Positions 9,514 through 19,742 of a stretch of DNA of 64,000 nt are shown here, piece by piece (the first letter of the stretch is position 1; every line of letters begins with the position of its first letter). The position numbers and the translations under genes are program-made. Below the pieces are notes generated by a model that saw only the letters and a program-made list of their open reading frames with translations, was not told the DNA's origin and searched no databases. The DNA comes from Advenella sp. S44 (GTDB lineage: Bacteria; Pseudomonadota; Gammaproteobacteria; Burkholderiales; Burkholderiaceae_B), in contig NZ_NEXS01000003.1 of the NCBI RefSeq assembly GCF_002810445.1, positions 558,001 through 622,000 on the forward strand, written 5' to 3'.

Positions 9514-9705
9514 ATGGCAGAAAATTTCGAATCCGATATCACCAAGTTCATCAAGCGGTATAAGGAAGAACACCCTGATACCGAAGAGCGGCAGCGGCAG
9601 GGCCGCGGACTCCTGTGGGATAAAACACTGGATAGCGACCTGCTTGATGGGTTTAAAAAGGCCAAAGTGCCCCAGAAGCCCTACGTCTATTCGAACAATA
9701 GCTGA
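9514..9705 (+). CDS. DUF3460 family small protein
   Basis: The 63-residue soluble, charged protein begins MAENFESDITKFIKRYKEEHP and ends KPYVYSNNS. This matches DUF3460, a small family that in Burkholderiales regularly sits just before scpA. Its function is unknown. A possible promoter precedes it, with TTGCCG at 9433 and TAAAAT at 9454, but the spacing of 15 is short. It ends 8 bases before the scpA start, suggesting cotranscription. Confidence 0.85.
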   Translation: MAENFESDITKFIKRYKEEHPDTEERQRQGRGLLWDKTLDSDLLDGFKKAKVPQKPYVYSNNS

Positions 9706-9713
9706 AGCCCCGG

Positions 9714-10586
9714 ATGACGGTACCTGCCGACCAGCTCAGTGCGCTGGTCTCTCCTGACGTGGATTCCACACCCGACACCATCGATTCGGTCGCGCTCGCT
9801 CGCCTATACGGCGAGCCGCTATTTGATATCCCCCAGGATCTGTATATCCCGCCAGATGCGCTGGAGGTTTTTCTGGAAGCATTCGAGGGACCGCTGGACC
9901 TGTTGCTGTACCTGATCCGCAAGCAAAATTTCAATGTGCTTGACATTCCCATGTCGGAAGTGACCCGTCAGTATCTGAATTATGTCGACCAGATACGCGA
10001 GCACAATCTGGAACTGGCCGGCGAATACCTGCTCATGGCGGCGCTATTGATTGAAATCAAGTCGCGCATGCTGCTCCCCGTCAAAAAATCCGATACCGGT
10101 GAAGAGGTAGAGGACCCACGCGCCGAGCTGGTCCGCCGCCTGCTGGAATATGAGCAGATGAAGCTGGCCGCCCAAAAGCTCAATGAGTTACCCCAACTGG
10201 GGCGGGACTTTGAGCGCGCGCGCGCCTTCATGGATCTCAAGACAGAGCGAGCGCTGCCCGAGGTAAATGCCGAAGATTTGCGCCTGGCCTGGCTGGACAT
10301 CATGAAGCGGGCCAAGCTGAACGCCCATCACCATATCACCCGCGAACAGCTGTCAGTGCGAGACCATATGACGCATATTCTGCGCCGCTTGTCCGACGTG
10401 CGGTTCATGGAGTTCCGCGACCTGTTCCTCGAACGCGTGCAAGAGGGTGATCCGGCGGCAGTCGTGGTTGTCCACTTCCTGGCCATGCTGGAACTGGCGC
10501 GGGAAACGCTGCTGGAAATCACCCAGGCAGAACCCTACGCCCCTATTTATATCCGCCTCTCATACAGCAGTCAGGCAGTGGCCTGA
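9714..10586 (+). CDS. scpA: ScpA, segregation and condensation protein A (kleisin)
   Basis: The 290-residue kleisin subunit bridges SMC ATPases for chromosome condensation. The conserved N-terminal block FEGPLDLLLYLIRKQNFNVLDIP begins at about residue 59. The middle contains the family's YLLMAALLIEIKSRMLLP motif, and the C-terminal winged-helix region carries VVVHFLAMLELARE. A roughly 55-residue N-terminal extension before the conserved block is common in betaproteobacterial ScpA. No scpB is adjacent. panC follows after 18 bases. Confidence 0.92.
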   Translation: MTVPADQLSALVSPDVDSTPDTIDSVALARLYGEPLFDIPQDLYIPPDALEVFLEAFEGPLDLLLYLIRKQNFNVLDIPMSEVTRQYLNYVDQIREHNLELAGEYLLMAALLIEIKSRMLLPVKKSDTGEEVEDPRAELVRRLLEYEQMKLAAQKLNELPQLGRDFERARAFMDLKTERALPEVNAEDLRLAWLDIMKRAKLNAHHHITREQLSVRDHMTHILRRLSDVRFMEFRDLFLERVQEGDPAAVVVVHFLAMLELARETLLEITQAEPYAPIYIRLSYSSQAVA

Positions 10587-11459
<873 letters not shown>

Positions 11460-11460
11460 A

Positions 11461-11481
11461 CTGTCAGGCCTGACAGTTTTT
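11461..11481 (+). terminator. Perfect 16-bp palindrome plus T-tract after panC
   Basis: CTGTCAGGCCTGACAG at 11461-11476 is a perfect palindrome followed directly by TTTTT. As RNA it folds into a 6-bp stem with a GGCC loop and would act as a Rho-independent terminator for panC. A TATAAT hexamer at 11500-11505 lies 24 bases downstream, so the same palindrome could also be an operator for the following regulator gene. I cannot tell which from sequence alone. Confidence 0.65.
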
Positions 11482-11540
11482 ACGCCCCGGCATGCTCTCT
11501 ATAATCTGTCCCCTCTATACCAGCAATATGAGGAATCACT

Positions 11541-11798
11541 ATGGGAACAGGGGAAAACATGTCTGGGCTCGATTCACTGATACAGTGCCTGACACCGCGT
11601 GAAAAAGAGGTTTTCTTTTTCGTCACGCGCGGATTGCCGAATAAGGTCGCTGCCGCCGAGCTAGGCGTGTCACAACGCACCATAGAGGCGCACCGCGCCC
11701 GGATTTTTCGCAAGATGAATGTGCGCAATGCGACAGAACTTGCCCGCCAGGTATTTACGCGCCTGAATCCGCATATCTCCGACAACCATCAGATCTGA
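11541..11798 (+). CDS. Stand-alone LuxR/FixJ-type DNA-binding protein
   Basis: The 85-residue protein consists almost wholly of a LuxR/GerE helix-turn-helix. LTPREKEVFFFVTRGLPNKV leads into AAELGVSQRTIEAHRARIFRKM, very like the DNA-binding half of FixJ/TodT response regulators. There is no receiver domain. The gene seems intact rather than truncated: GAGGA precedes the ATG at good spacing, and a TATAAT lies at 11500. Only about 60 non-coding bases separate it from panC. Its target is unknown; the palindrome at 11461 is one candidate. Confidence 0.82.
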   Translation: MGTGENMSGLDSLIQCLTPREKEVFFFVTRGLPNKVAAAELGVSQRTIEAHRARIFRKMNVRNATELARQVFTRLNPHISDNHQI

Positions 11799-11855
11799 AC
11801 CCCGCAGGCAGTGACGCCAGGGGCGTGACTGTACGGGATCGCTACGCCCCGGCCT

Positions 11856-12503
11856 TTATTGCGCCGGGCAGAAAAACGCGGTGTCGTTCTGCAAGGCGCG
11901 GGTTGACTCAGTATCGGCCTGTATGTTGAGCGTATATCGTTGCGTCACTGCATTGGCGCCCACCGTTTGCACACTGAGCACTGCCGGGTTTTCCATGCGC
12001 AGCACGCCCACGCTGGCAGCCGTTGTGCCGGTACTTCTGGCCGGCAACAGGTGAATCAATGGCCTGGCTCCCGGCTCCGGTCTCCAGCAGCCCGTGTCGG
12101 TATGGGCAGAGCCCGCCGGAACCAGGGGCTGCGCTACCCGGCGCCAGCGTCCGTCAGGCAGCAGTGTCAGGGTGACGCGCTGGACCCTACATGCGGCTGT
12201 CTCGCAGGGAATGGAACCCAGATAGGTTCTGCCTTCCGGGATCAGGCCCTGGGTTGTGGACTGCCGCTGGCGCTGGGCGCGCAGCTCGGCCTCAGTGGGT
12301 TCCGAGGTGCCAAATGGAATCTGAATCTGCCCGCCACCGTTATGAGCCGGCATGGGCGTTGCATCACGGGTTTTTGCAGCGGTGTCGCCGGCAGCTGCTG
12401 GCGGCGTAACCGCTTGTTGTGAAGGGCTGCTGCAGCCGGTCGCGATGATCAGCAGGGCGGCCGACAGCAGTGTTGGCACATAACGAAATTGAACAGAACG
12501 CAT
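11856..12503 (-). CDS. NlpE-like outer-membrane lipoprotein
   Basis: The protein is 215 residues from the ATG at 12503, the start chosen because it gives a lipoprotein signal peptide ending in the lipobox ATGC with C24 as the lipidated residue. A low-complexity linker rich in A, P and T follows. The domain starting GSIPCETAACRVQRVTLTLL, with a later TGCWRPEPG and LLPARS, resembles the NlpE N-terminal domain (TLPCADCxGI...TGxW). NlpE senses surface contact and copper stress in E. coli, but no such role is shown here. The gene is convergent with the LuxR-type gene. Between them lies a small hairpin, CAGTGACGCC-AGG-GGCGTGACTG (11809-11831), without a T-tract. Confidence 0.65.
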   Translation of the reverse strand: MRSVQFRYVPTLLSAALLIIATGCSSPSQQAVTPPAAAGDTAAKTRDATPMPAHNGGGQIQIPFGTSEPTEAELRAQRQRQSTTQGLIPEGRTYLGSIPCETAACRVQRVTLTLLPDGRWRRVAQPLVPAGSAHTDTGCWRPEPGARPLIHLLPARSTGTTAASVGVLRMENPAVLSVQTVGANAVTQRYTLNIQADTESTRALQNDTAFFCPAQ

Positions 12504-13027
12504 GAAAGATTTTTTCCTATTAAACAGGACACAAGCCCGGATTCCAGGTGACGCCAGGACATCAGGCACGGGCAAGCCGGGGGTGGCGAAAACCGGTTTG
12601 CATTGCCGAAAAAGCCCGGGGCAAGCCGGCCTGGCCAGCCCCAAGACCGATCGCATGCAGCAACAACGTGCGTGGATACGAACCAGCCGTTGCCGGATCA
12701 GATCACAATGGACCATTGTGTGTTTCGCGTTAGCCCCGGCGGCTTGCCGGTCATCACTTGGCATTGAACTAGCGGCATATTACCACGGTGATATCCAGAT
12801 CCCTAGACGGAACCGACACCGATCAGGCCATCGGGTTTCCGAAGGGGCAGGGCGGCTCCTGACGGTTTGCGTTGACATTGCCTACGCTCGGCCCCAACAA
12901 GGCACCGCCGCTATCGGTCTGCCTCGCGAGGCCAGTAGCGACAACATTGCCGCAGCGCCCTGTTTCGTCAAGCTCAGCCGCTGGCATTCCTCTGCGTTTT
13001 ACGCCGCTGCGCCAGGAGGTGCCAGGC
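12504..13027. other. 524-base divergent intergenic region with a 17-bp palindrome
   Basis: This region separates the divergent lipoprotein and prepilin-peptidase-like genes and must hold both promoters. The clearest element is the perfect palindrome CACAATGG-A-CCATTGTG at 12704-12720, an operator-like site. A forward frame open across most of the region has a composition unlike its neighbours, no start signal and no recognisable family, so I treat it as chance. I see no RNA gene. Confidence 0.5.
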
Positions 13028-13711
13028 ATGACGAGAAACGGAATGACTGATATTCTGCTCAGTCTTCTTCTGGCAATCAGCCTGTGGCCGGTCTACGCGC
13101 TGTTATGCGCTGCTTTGCGCTGGCGCTATGGCCGCGCTGCGGTTGCCCAGTGCATTGTGGCCAATGAGCGGACCTTTGCGCGCATCCGCCTGCTGCTATC
13201 GGGACTCGCCGTGCCGGGTTTCTTTTACCTGTTCGCTCATAACGAACCGCTGCAATGGATGATTTTCTTTTACCTGTTGGCATTGTTGACGCTGACCGAT
13301 TTGCAGATGCGATTGCTGCCCGACTATCTTCTGATGCTGCTGCTGGGCGTTGGGCTGGCGGCCCTGGCAGTGGGTATGCCGCAGATGCCGGCGCCGCGCT
13401 TTGCGCTTGCTGCGTTTGCTGGCGCAATAACTCTGGCGCTGCTTTGTGTCGCAGTGCAGACGCGCTGGACCGGGATAACGGGAATGGCCGCAGGGGATCT
13501 CAAACTGATCGCCGTCCTTGCCCTCTGGTTTTCTTACAAAATGTTGCCGCTTCTGTTATTTGTGGCCTGTTTTGCAGGACTGGTGTACATTCTAGTCATA
13601 CGATGTGTAACCGGTGTCCGCCTGCGGACAATCGCTTTCGGCCCCTGTCTGGCGCTGGGTGCGCTTGTCGTGCATGTCCTGCAGCGGCTCAATCCAGGCG
13701 AGACAGGGTGA
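13028..13711 (+). CDS. Type IV prepilin peptidase-like (A24) membrane protein without methylase domain
   Basis: The 227-residue polytopic membrane protein starts at the ATG 13028, chosen because AGGAGG lies 8 bases upstream (13014-13019). It carries the two aspartates of A24 peptidases: LTDLQMRLLPD (about residue 96) and GMAAGDLKLIAVL (about 160). The usual N-terminal methyltransferase domain with its CxxC pairs is absent, and the GxGD motif reads AAGD. This makes it a CpaA/TadV-type or divergent PilD rather than a classical bifunctional enzyme. No pilus genes lie nearby. In other betaproteobacteria pilD precedes coaE, as here, so it may be a reduced pilD. Confidence 0.75.
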   Translation: MTRNGMTDILLSLLLAISLWPVYALLCAALRWRYGRAAVAQCIVANERTFARIRLLLSGLAVPGFFYLFAHNEPLQWMIFFYLLALLTLTDLQMRLLPDYLLMLLLGVGLAALAVGMPQMPAPRFALAAFAGAITLALLCVAVQTRWTGITGMAAGDLKLIAVLALWFSYKMLPLLLFVACFAGLVYILVIRCVTGVRLRTIAFGPCLALGALVVHVLQRLNPGETG

Positions 13712-13769
13712 CATCGTATCATCAGGCCAGGCGTTGCACGCCCGGCCTTGTTTTTCACAGGAGCCAGGG

Positions 13770-14390
13770 TTGTACAAGATTGGACTGACGGGGGGCATTG
13801 GCTCGGGCAAATCGACCGTAGCGCGGCTGTTGAGCGCGCGCGGAGCCAGCGTTATTGACGCTGATGCGCTGTCGCGCTCGCTGACCGAACCCGGCGGGCT
13901 CGCCATCCCGGCCATCGCCGATGCGTTTGGAGCCCGTGCAATCGACGTGGACGGCGCAATGGATCGCAGCTATATGCGCGAGCAGGTTTTCCAGGATGCA
14001 GAAAAACGCAGGCGGCTCGAGCATATATTACATCCGCTTATCGGGCAGGCGATGCAGTCGGCAGCAGCGACGGCCAAAGGCCTTTACCTGATATACGACA
14101 TCCCGTTGCTGGTCGAATCGCTGGCCAGATACCGTCCGATCATGGACAGGATCTGTGTGGTAGACTGTGAAGAAACCGAGCAGGTGGCGCGCGTACAGGC
14201 GCGCAGTGGTCTTTCGGTGCAGGCTGTAACCGAAATCATGAGTACGCAGGCATCGCGCCAACAACGGCTGGCTGCCGCCGATGACGTGATATTCAACGGT
14301 ATCGGTATTTCATTTGTGATGCTGGAAGACCGGGTACAGCAGGTGCACGAGAACTGGTTACGGTTGATCGGGCAGCAGAAGTCACAATAG
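13770..14390 (+). CDS. coaE: CoaE, dephospho-CoA kinase
   Basis: The 206-residue kinase performs the last step of coenzyme A synthesis. The P-loop GLTGGIGSGKST is at residues 5-16, and the family motif VIDADALSR follows at about 31. HPLIGQAM and DIPLLVES are also characteristic. The start is TTG at 13770, preceded by CAGGAG at good spacing and giving MYKIGLTGG; the frame is open further upstream but inside the preceding gene. It lies 58 bases after the prepilin-peptidase-like gene. Confidence 0.93.
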   Translation: MYKIGLTGGIGSGKSTVARLLSARGASVIDADALSRSLTEPGGLAIPAIADAFGARAIDVDGAMDRSYMREQVFQDAEKRRRLEHILHPLIGQAMQSAAATAKGLYLIYDIPLLVESLARYRPIMDRICVVDCEETEQVARVQARSGLSVQAVTEIMSTQASRQQRLAAADDVIFNGIGISFVMLEDRVQQVHENWLRLIGQQKSQ

Positions 14391-14526
14391 CAGGGCGGTG
14401 AAACCGCGTCATTATCACTGGCCCCCGGGCTGCAGTGTAGGCCCGTCGCCGCCAGCGCTATGGCACGAGTAAGCAGGTGAGAAGCGCCTGTGCAATGTGG
14501 TATCAAAAAATAAAAGGGTCAGTCAA

Positions 14527-15282
14527 TTGGTTTTATACGAATATCCCATCAACGAGCGTATCCGATCCCTGATGCGGCTTGAGTACCTGTTTAAGCGATT
14601 GTTCGCTTTTATCAGTGGTACCAGTCCGATGCATCAGCATGTGGCCTTGTCCCTTCTGTTTGAAATTATGGATACGTGCGACCGTGCGGAAGTGCGTTCG
14701 GGTATTTTGCAGGATATTGACCGACAGAAGGCCAACCTGGAAAACTATCGCCACTATCCGAATATCGACCTGAACGCGCTGGACTCGGCCATTGCCGATT
14801 TGAATCGCGTCTCGGGCGCCCTGATGGGCAAGGGCCGAATCGGCCAGGCGGCACGCGAAAACGAATGGCTCATGAGCCTGAAGAACCGGTTTGCGGTGCC
14901 AGGCGGTACGTCGCAGATTGATATCCCGTCCTACCACGCCTGGCAACTGTCGGCTGAAGAGAATCGCCAGCGCGCGATCACGCAATGGGTGGAACCTTTC
15001 ATGCCGCTTTTCGATGGCGTCAGTGTTGTGCTTAAAATGTTGCGCGAATCAGGCAGCCCGATAGATGCCAGCACCCAGGAAGGGGGCGTGTTTCAAGAAA
15101 TGCTTGGCGGCAAAATTTATCAGATGGTTCGTGTCTGGGTCTCGGGCGAGCGGCTGGTTTATCCGGAAATCAGTGCGAATAAATATGTGGTCTGGGTCCG
15201 GTTTTCCGAATTGGACAATCAATACAAAACGCAACTGATTACAACGCCAACGGCATTCAAAATGTCGTTCTGCAACGTCTGA
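14527..15282 (+). CDS. zapD: ZapD, FtsZ-bundling cell-division protein
   Basis: The 251-residue cytoplasmic protein cross-links FtsZ filaments and stabilises the Z ring. The N-terminus VLYEYPINERIRSLMRLEYLF, the central GRIGQAARENEWL and the C-terminal region KYVVWVRFSELD fit the DUF1342/ZapD family. I place the start at TTG 14527 because AAAAGGG lies 9 bases upstream and ZapD proteins begin just before LYEYP; a GTG at 14497 would add ten residues. coaE-zapD is the usual order. The zinc protein yacG, which often follows, is not seen in the next 150 bases. Confidence 0.9.
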   Translation: MVLYEYPINERIRSLMRLEYLFKRLFAFISGTSPMHQHVALSLLFEIMDTCDRAEVRSGILQDIDRQKANLENYRHYPNIDLNALDSAIADLNRVSGALMGKGRIGQAARENEWLMSLKNRFAVPGGTSQIDIPSYHAWQLSAEENRQRAITQWVEPFMPLFDGVSVVLKMLRESGSPIDASTQEGGVFQEMLGGKIYQMVRVWVSGERLVYPEISANKYVVWVRFSELDNQYKTQLITTPTAFKMSFCNV

Positions 15283-15435
15283 ACGCGACTGCGGTGCTCG
15301 CTTGTGCGATAGGCAAACCGCTTCCTGTTACAACTGTGCTGTTGCGATTTATTACAGGTGCTGGCAAAAGGGATGCCCTGTCCAGGTAAATAGGTAAAAA
15401 TAGAGGCTTTACAAAGAAGAAGCGTTTTCATACCC

Positions 15436-16653
15436 ATGCCGGCCCCCACTAGCACCAATAGAAAGTCCCGTAAATTCATATACCTGCTTATCCTTTTGGT
15501 GCTCGCTGGTGCAGGCTATTATTATTGGCAGCACAGTGCAGGCCAAAAGCCGGCAGGTAAAGCGACAACCGCGCCGCAGGCTGGCAAGCCGCCCGCCCAG
15601 GGCGCTCGTGCAGGCGCGCGTGGCGGCCGCAATGGTTCGGCCGCCGTGGCAACGCCAGTCAGCGTGGTTCCGGTCATGAAAAAAAACCTGACCGTCAGTG
15701 TCAGTGGACTGGGCACCGTCACCGCCTTCAATACCGTAACGGTTCGCAGTCGGGTTGATGGTCCGATAGAAAAAATTCTCTTTACCGAAGGCCAGAAGGT
15801 TAATGAGGGAGATGTGCTGGTGCAGATCGACCCCCGGTCATTCGAAGTGGCGCTGCAGCAGGCGCTGGGCTCGCAGGCACAGAACGCGGCACTGCTGGCT
15901 AATGCTAAGCGTGATTTGCAGCGCTACCAGACCTTGTTCAAGCAAGATTCGATCGCCCGCCAGCAGGTCGATACGCAACAATCGCTGGTGCGCCAGTATG
16001 AGGGTCAGGCACAGAATGACAAGGCAGCAGTGGATGACGCCCGTTTGTCACTGACCTATACGACTGTGCGTGCGCCGATCAGCGGCCGCCTGGGCTTGCG
16101 TACGGTGGACGTGGGCAACCTGGTCTCGGCCGGGTCTACCGACGGCATCGTGACCATTACACAGGTGCAGCCCATTGCCGTCGTCTTCTCCATGCCCGAA
16201 TCCTGGCTGCCGGATGTCACCGGTCCGTTGTATAAGGGCGAGAAACTTCAGGTCATATTGCGCGATCGCGACAACAAGCTGCAACTGGCCGAAGGTGAAC
16301 TGACTTCAATGGATAACGCCGTGGATACCACAACGGGCACGGTCAGGCTTAAGGCGACCTTTGCCAATGAAAACGAGACGCTATTTCCCAACCAGTTTGT
16401 CAATACGGAACTGAAAGTGCGTGAAGTGCCAGACGCGCTGGTGGTTATGTCCGATGCAATTCAGAACAGTTCCCGTGGCGCCTATGTCTATGTGGTAAAA
16501 GAAGACAATACCGTTGAGACCCGGCAGATTGAACTTGGTGTTGTCGATAGCGGCTATACCCAGATTCTGAAGGGATTGGCTGAAGACGAACAGGTCGTGT
16601 CCGAAGGGGTGGATCGCCTGCGCAACGGAGCCAAAGTCGAGATCGTCAAGTGA
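15436..16653 (+). CDS. mdtA: MdtA-type membrane fusion protein of an RND efflux pump
   Basis: The 405-residue periplasmic adaptor links the RND pump to the outer-membrane channel. An N-terminal membrane anchor (about 17-33) is followed by a basic, glycine-rich linker. Next come the barrel-sandwich halves: [18 protein letters not shown] at about 98, and [20 protein letters not shown] at about 215. The alpha-hairpin lies between them. The order MFP, RND, RND, OMF is that of mdtABC plus a channel. The mdtB GTG overlaps its stop by 4 bases. No regulator is adjacent. Confidence 0.9.
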   Translation: MPAPTSTNRKSRKFIYLLILLVLAGAGYYYWQHSAGQKPAGKATTAPQAGKPPAQGARAGARGGRNGSAAVATPVSVVPVMKKNLTVSVSGLGTVTAFNTVTVRSRVDGPIEKILFTEGQKVNEGDVLVQIDPRSFEVALQQALGSQAQNAALLANAKRDLQRYQTLFKQDSIARQQVDTQQSLVRQYEGQAQNDKAAVDDARLSLTYTTVRAPISGRLGLRTVDVGNLVSAGSTDGIVTITQVQPIAVVFSMPESWLPDVTGPLYKGEKLQVILRDRDNKLQLAEGELTSMDNAVDTTTGTVRLKATFANENETLFPNQFVNTELKVREVPDALVVMSDAIQNSSRGAYVYVVKEDNTVETRQIELGVVDSGYTQILKGLAEDEQVVSEGVDRLRNGAKVEIVK

Positions 16654-19600
16654 ATATCTCCCGGACATTCATTCTCAAGCCGGTGGCAACAACACTGGCG
16701 ATGATCGCCATATTTCTTAGTGGACTGGTTGCCTATCGTCTGCTGCCGGTGTCTGCCCTGCCCGAAGTCGATTATCCAACGATCCAGGTCGTCTCGCTGT
16801 ACCCCGGCGCCGGGCCCGATACCATGGCTTCGCTGGTGACCTCGCCGCTGGAGCGCCAGTTTGGCCAGATGCCCGGTTTATTGCAGATGACCTCGTCCAG
16901 CTCGGGCGGGGCTTCGGTGGTCACACTGCAATTCGGGCTGGATGTGCAAATGAGCGTGGCCGAGCAGGAGGTGCAGGCGGCAATTAACGCGGCATCCAAC
17001 CTGCTGCCGTCGGATATGCCCATGCCGCCGGTGTACAACAAGGTCAATCCGGCAGACCGACCGGTGGTCACGCTTGGGATCTCTTCTGAAAACATGCCCT
17101 TGCATGAAGCGCGCGATCTGGTCGAGACCCGCATGGCGCAGAAACTGTCGCAGATATCCGGTGTGGGCCTGGTCAGCATTGCCGGCGGGCAGCGGCCGGC
17201 GCTGCGCATCCAGGTCAACCCGACGGCCCTGGCGTCCAACGGACTGACGCTGGGTGATGTGCGCACCGCAATTACGGCGGCCAATGTCAACCAGCCCACC
17301 GGCAATATCGACGGCCCGCGCCGCGGCACGACCATTTATGCCAACAGCCAGGTCAAAACGGCAAACGAATACAATAATCTGATCCTCTCCTACAACAATG
17401 GCGCGCCGCTGCGCCTAAAGGATGTGGCCAACACAATCGAATCGGCCGAGGATGCGCGCCAGGCGGCGTGGATCAACGACAAACCGGCCATTTTGCTCAA
17501 TATCCAGCGTCAGCCGGGGGCCAACGTGATTGACGTGGTCGACAATGTGAAGACGCTTTTGCCGCAGTTGCGGCAGGCGTTGCCCGCGTCGCTGGAAGTT
17601 GAAATGGTGGCTGATCGCACGGAAACCATTCGCGAATCCATCAATCATGTGCAGAATGAAATGCTGGTGGCGATCCTGCTGGTGATTATTGTCACCTACG
17701 CGTTCCTGCGCAGTTTCAGCGCGACCGTGATTCCTTCCATAGTGGTGCCGCTATCGATTGTCGGCACATTCGGCGTCATGTATCTGATGGGATTCAGTCT
17801 GAACAACCTGACGCTAATGGCACTGACTATCGCTACCGGCTTTGTGGTTGACGATGCGATCGTGATGATTGAAAACATCGCCCGCCATATCGAGCAGGGC
17901 GAATCGCCGATGCAGGCGGCGCTAAAGGGATCGGCCGAGATCGGCTTCACTCTGATATCGCTGACCGTCTCGCTTATCGCCGTGCTGATTCCGCTGCTAT
18001 TCATGGGGGACGTGATCGGCAGGCTGTTCAGCGAATTTGCCATTACGCTGGCCACGGCTATCATTATTTCACTGGTGATTTCGCTGACGCTCACGCCAAT
18101 GATGTGCGCCCGCATGCTCAAGCCTGAATCGGCGTATGAGGACAGTCGGCTGCATCACTCCATGGGCAAGGCGATTGATCGGGTCATTGCCGGCTATGAC
18201 CGCATGCTTACCGTTGTGCTGCGCCATCAGACGCTCACACTACTGGTGGCGCTGGGCACCTTTTTACTGACGGTTCTGCTCTATTTGTGGATACCCAAGG
18301 GGTTCTTTCCGCAGCAGGATACCGGCATGATACAGATCATCACCGAAGCGCCGCAATCGACCTCGTTCAAAATGATGTCCGAGCGACAGGTGCAGGTGGC
18401 CCGGGCCGTCGAGGCCGATCCGGCTGTCGCCTCTGTATCCTCGTTCATTGGCGTGGATGGCTCCAATGCCACGCTCAATACCGGCCGAATGCAGGTTGAG
18501 CTCAAGCCGACGGCAGATCGCGACAGCATTACAGATGTGATGAGCAGACTGACAGACAGGGCATCCGAAGTGCAGGGCATGAAAGTCTATTTGCAGGCCG
18601 CACAGGACCTGACCATTGACGCCAGGGTCGCCCGCACGCAATATCAACTGAGCCTGTCCAGCCTGGATGCCGATCAGTTGCGCCAGTGGGTGCCGGTCTT
18701 TGTTAAGCGTCTGGCGGCAGAAAAAAGCCTGACCGGCGTCACTGATAACTTCCAGTTCAATGGTTTGCAGACCCTGGTCAAGGTGGACCGCGATGCGGCG
18801 GCGCGCTATGGCATTACGATGGCGCAAATTGACGAGGCCCTGTATAACGCCTTCGGCCAGCGCCTGGTATCGACGATTTTTACCCAGGCGGCGCAGTATC
18901 GGGTCGTGATGGAAGTGGCCGAAAATTTCCGCGATAACCCGGCCGACCTGGATCAGGTGTATATCAAGACCGCCGACGGTGCCCCGATTGCATTGACCCA
19001 GATGGCCCAGATCGTACCGGGTCAGGAGCTGTTGGAAATCATGCGGGTCGATCAGTTTCCATCCGCGCTGGTCTCGTTCAATCTGGCACCAGGCGCATCG
19101 CTGTCCGATGCGGTGCAGCGTGTCAACGAAATCAAGGAGGAAGTCGGCCTGCCGTCCACCGTGGAAATGCGTTTCCAGGGGGCAGCACAGGCTTTTGAAG
19201 CCTCGCTTTCGAGCACACTATGGCTGTTGCTGGCCGCGATCTTTACCATGTACATCGTGCTTGGCGTGCTGTACGAAAGCTATATTCATCCGGTGACCAT
19301 TCTGTCTACGCTGCCATCGGCAGCGGTGGGGGCCCTACTGGCGCTCATCATCTCGGGCAATGAGCTGGACATGATCGGCATCATCGGGATCATTCTATTG
19401 ATCGGTATTGTCAAGAAAAATGCGATCATGATGATTGACTTTGCGCTGGACGCCGAGCGCCATCATGGGCTCTCGCCAGTCAAGGCAATTCATCAGGCGG
19501 CGCTGCTGCGCTTTCGGCCCATTCTGATGACGACGCTGGCCGCGCTGTTCGGGGCGATTCCGCTTATGCTCTCTACCGGCACCGGTGCCGAATTGCGCCA

Positions 19601-19742
19601 GCCGCTGGGCCTGACCATGGTTGGCGGCCTGATCTGTAGCCAGTTGCTGACGCTGTTTACGACACCTGTCATTTATCTGATGTTTGACAGGCTGGTCAAA
19701 AAGCCCAGGCCATCTGATATGGCAGCGCGGTCCGAGTTATGA
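16650..19742 (+). CDS. mdtB: MdtB-type RND multidrug efflux transporter
   Basis: The 1030-residue inner-membrane proton/drug antiporter has the twelve transmembrane segments and two large periplasmic loops of the HAE1 family. The TM4 proton-relay region reads [17 protein letters not shown] (about residue 394), and the TM10 region [18 protein letters not shown] is near 917. It starts with GTG at 16650, coupled to mdtA, and its end overlaps mdtC by 4 bases. In E. coli MdtB and MdtC form a heterotrimer exporting novobiocin, bile salts and other compounds; the substrate here is unknown. Confidence 0.9.
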   Translation: MNISRTFILKPVATTLAMIAIFLSGLVAYRLLPVSALPEVDYPTIQVVSLYPGAGPDTMASLVTSPLERQFGQMPGLLQMTSSSSGGASVVTLQFGLDVQMSVAEQEVQAAINAASNLLPSDMPMPPVYNKVNPADRPVVTLGISSENMPLHEARDLVETRMAQKLSQISGVGLVSIAGGQRPALRIQVNPTALASNGLTLGDVRTAITAANVNQPTGNIDGPRRGTTIYANSQVKTANEYNNLILSYNNGAPLRLKDVANTIESAEDARQAAWINDKPAILLNIQRQPGANVIDVVDNVKTLLPQLRQALPASLEVEMVADRTETIRESINHVQNEMLVAILLVIIVTYAFLRSFSATVIPSIVVPLSIVGTFGVMYLMGFSLNNLTLMALTIATGFVVDDAIVMIENIARHIEQGESPMQAALKGSAEIGFTLISLTVSLIAVLIPLLFMGDVIGRLFSEFAITLATAIIISLVISLTLTPMMCARMLKPESAYEDSRLHHSMGKAIDRVIAGYDRMLTVVLRHQTLTLLVALGTFLLTVLLYLWIPKGFFPQQDTGMIQIITEAPQSTSFKMMSERQVQVARAVEADPAVASVSSFIGVDGSNATLNTGRMQVELKPTADRDSITDVMSRLTDRASEVQGMKVYLQAAQDLTIDARVARTQYQLSLSSLDADQLRQWVPVFVKRLAAEKSLTGVTDNFQFNGLQTLVKVDRDAAARYGITMAQIDEALYNAFGQRLVSTIFTQAAQYRVVMEVAENFRDNPADLDQVYIKTADGAPIALTQMAQIVPGQELLEIMRVDQFPSALVSFNLAPGASLSDAVQRVNEIKEEVGLPSTVEMRFQGAAQAFEASLSSTLWLLLAAIFTMYIVLGVLYESYIHPVTILSTLPSAAVGALLALIISGNELDMIGIIGIILLIGIVKKNAIMMIDFALDAERHHGLSPVKAIHQAALLRFRPILMTTLAALFGAIPLMLSTGTGAELRQPLGLTMVGGLICSQLLTLFTTPVIYLMFDRLVKKPRPSDMAARSEL

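Noticed and set aside
12502-13050. 182-codon forward frame in the lipoprotein/prepilin-peptidase gap
   Set aside because: No ribosome site, no family resemblance, and it would overlap both neighbouring start regions, including the strong AGGAGG of the next gene.
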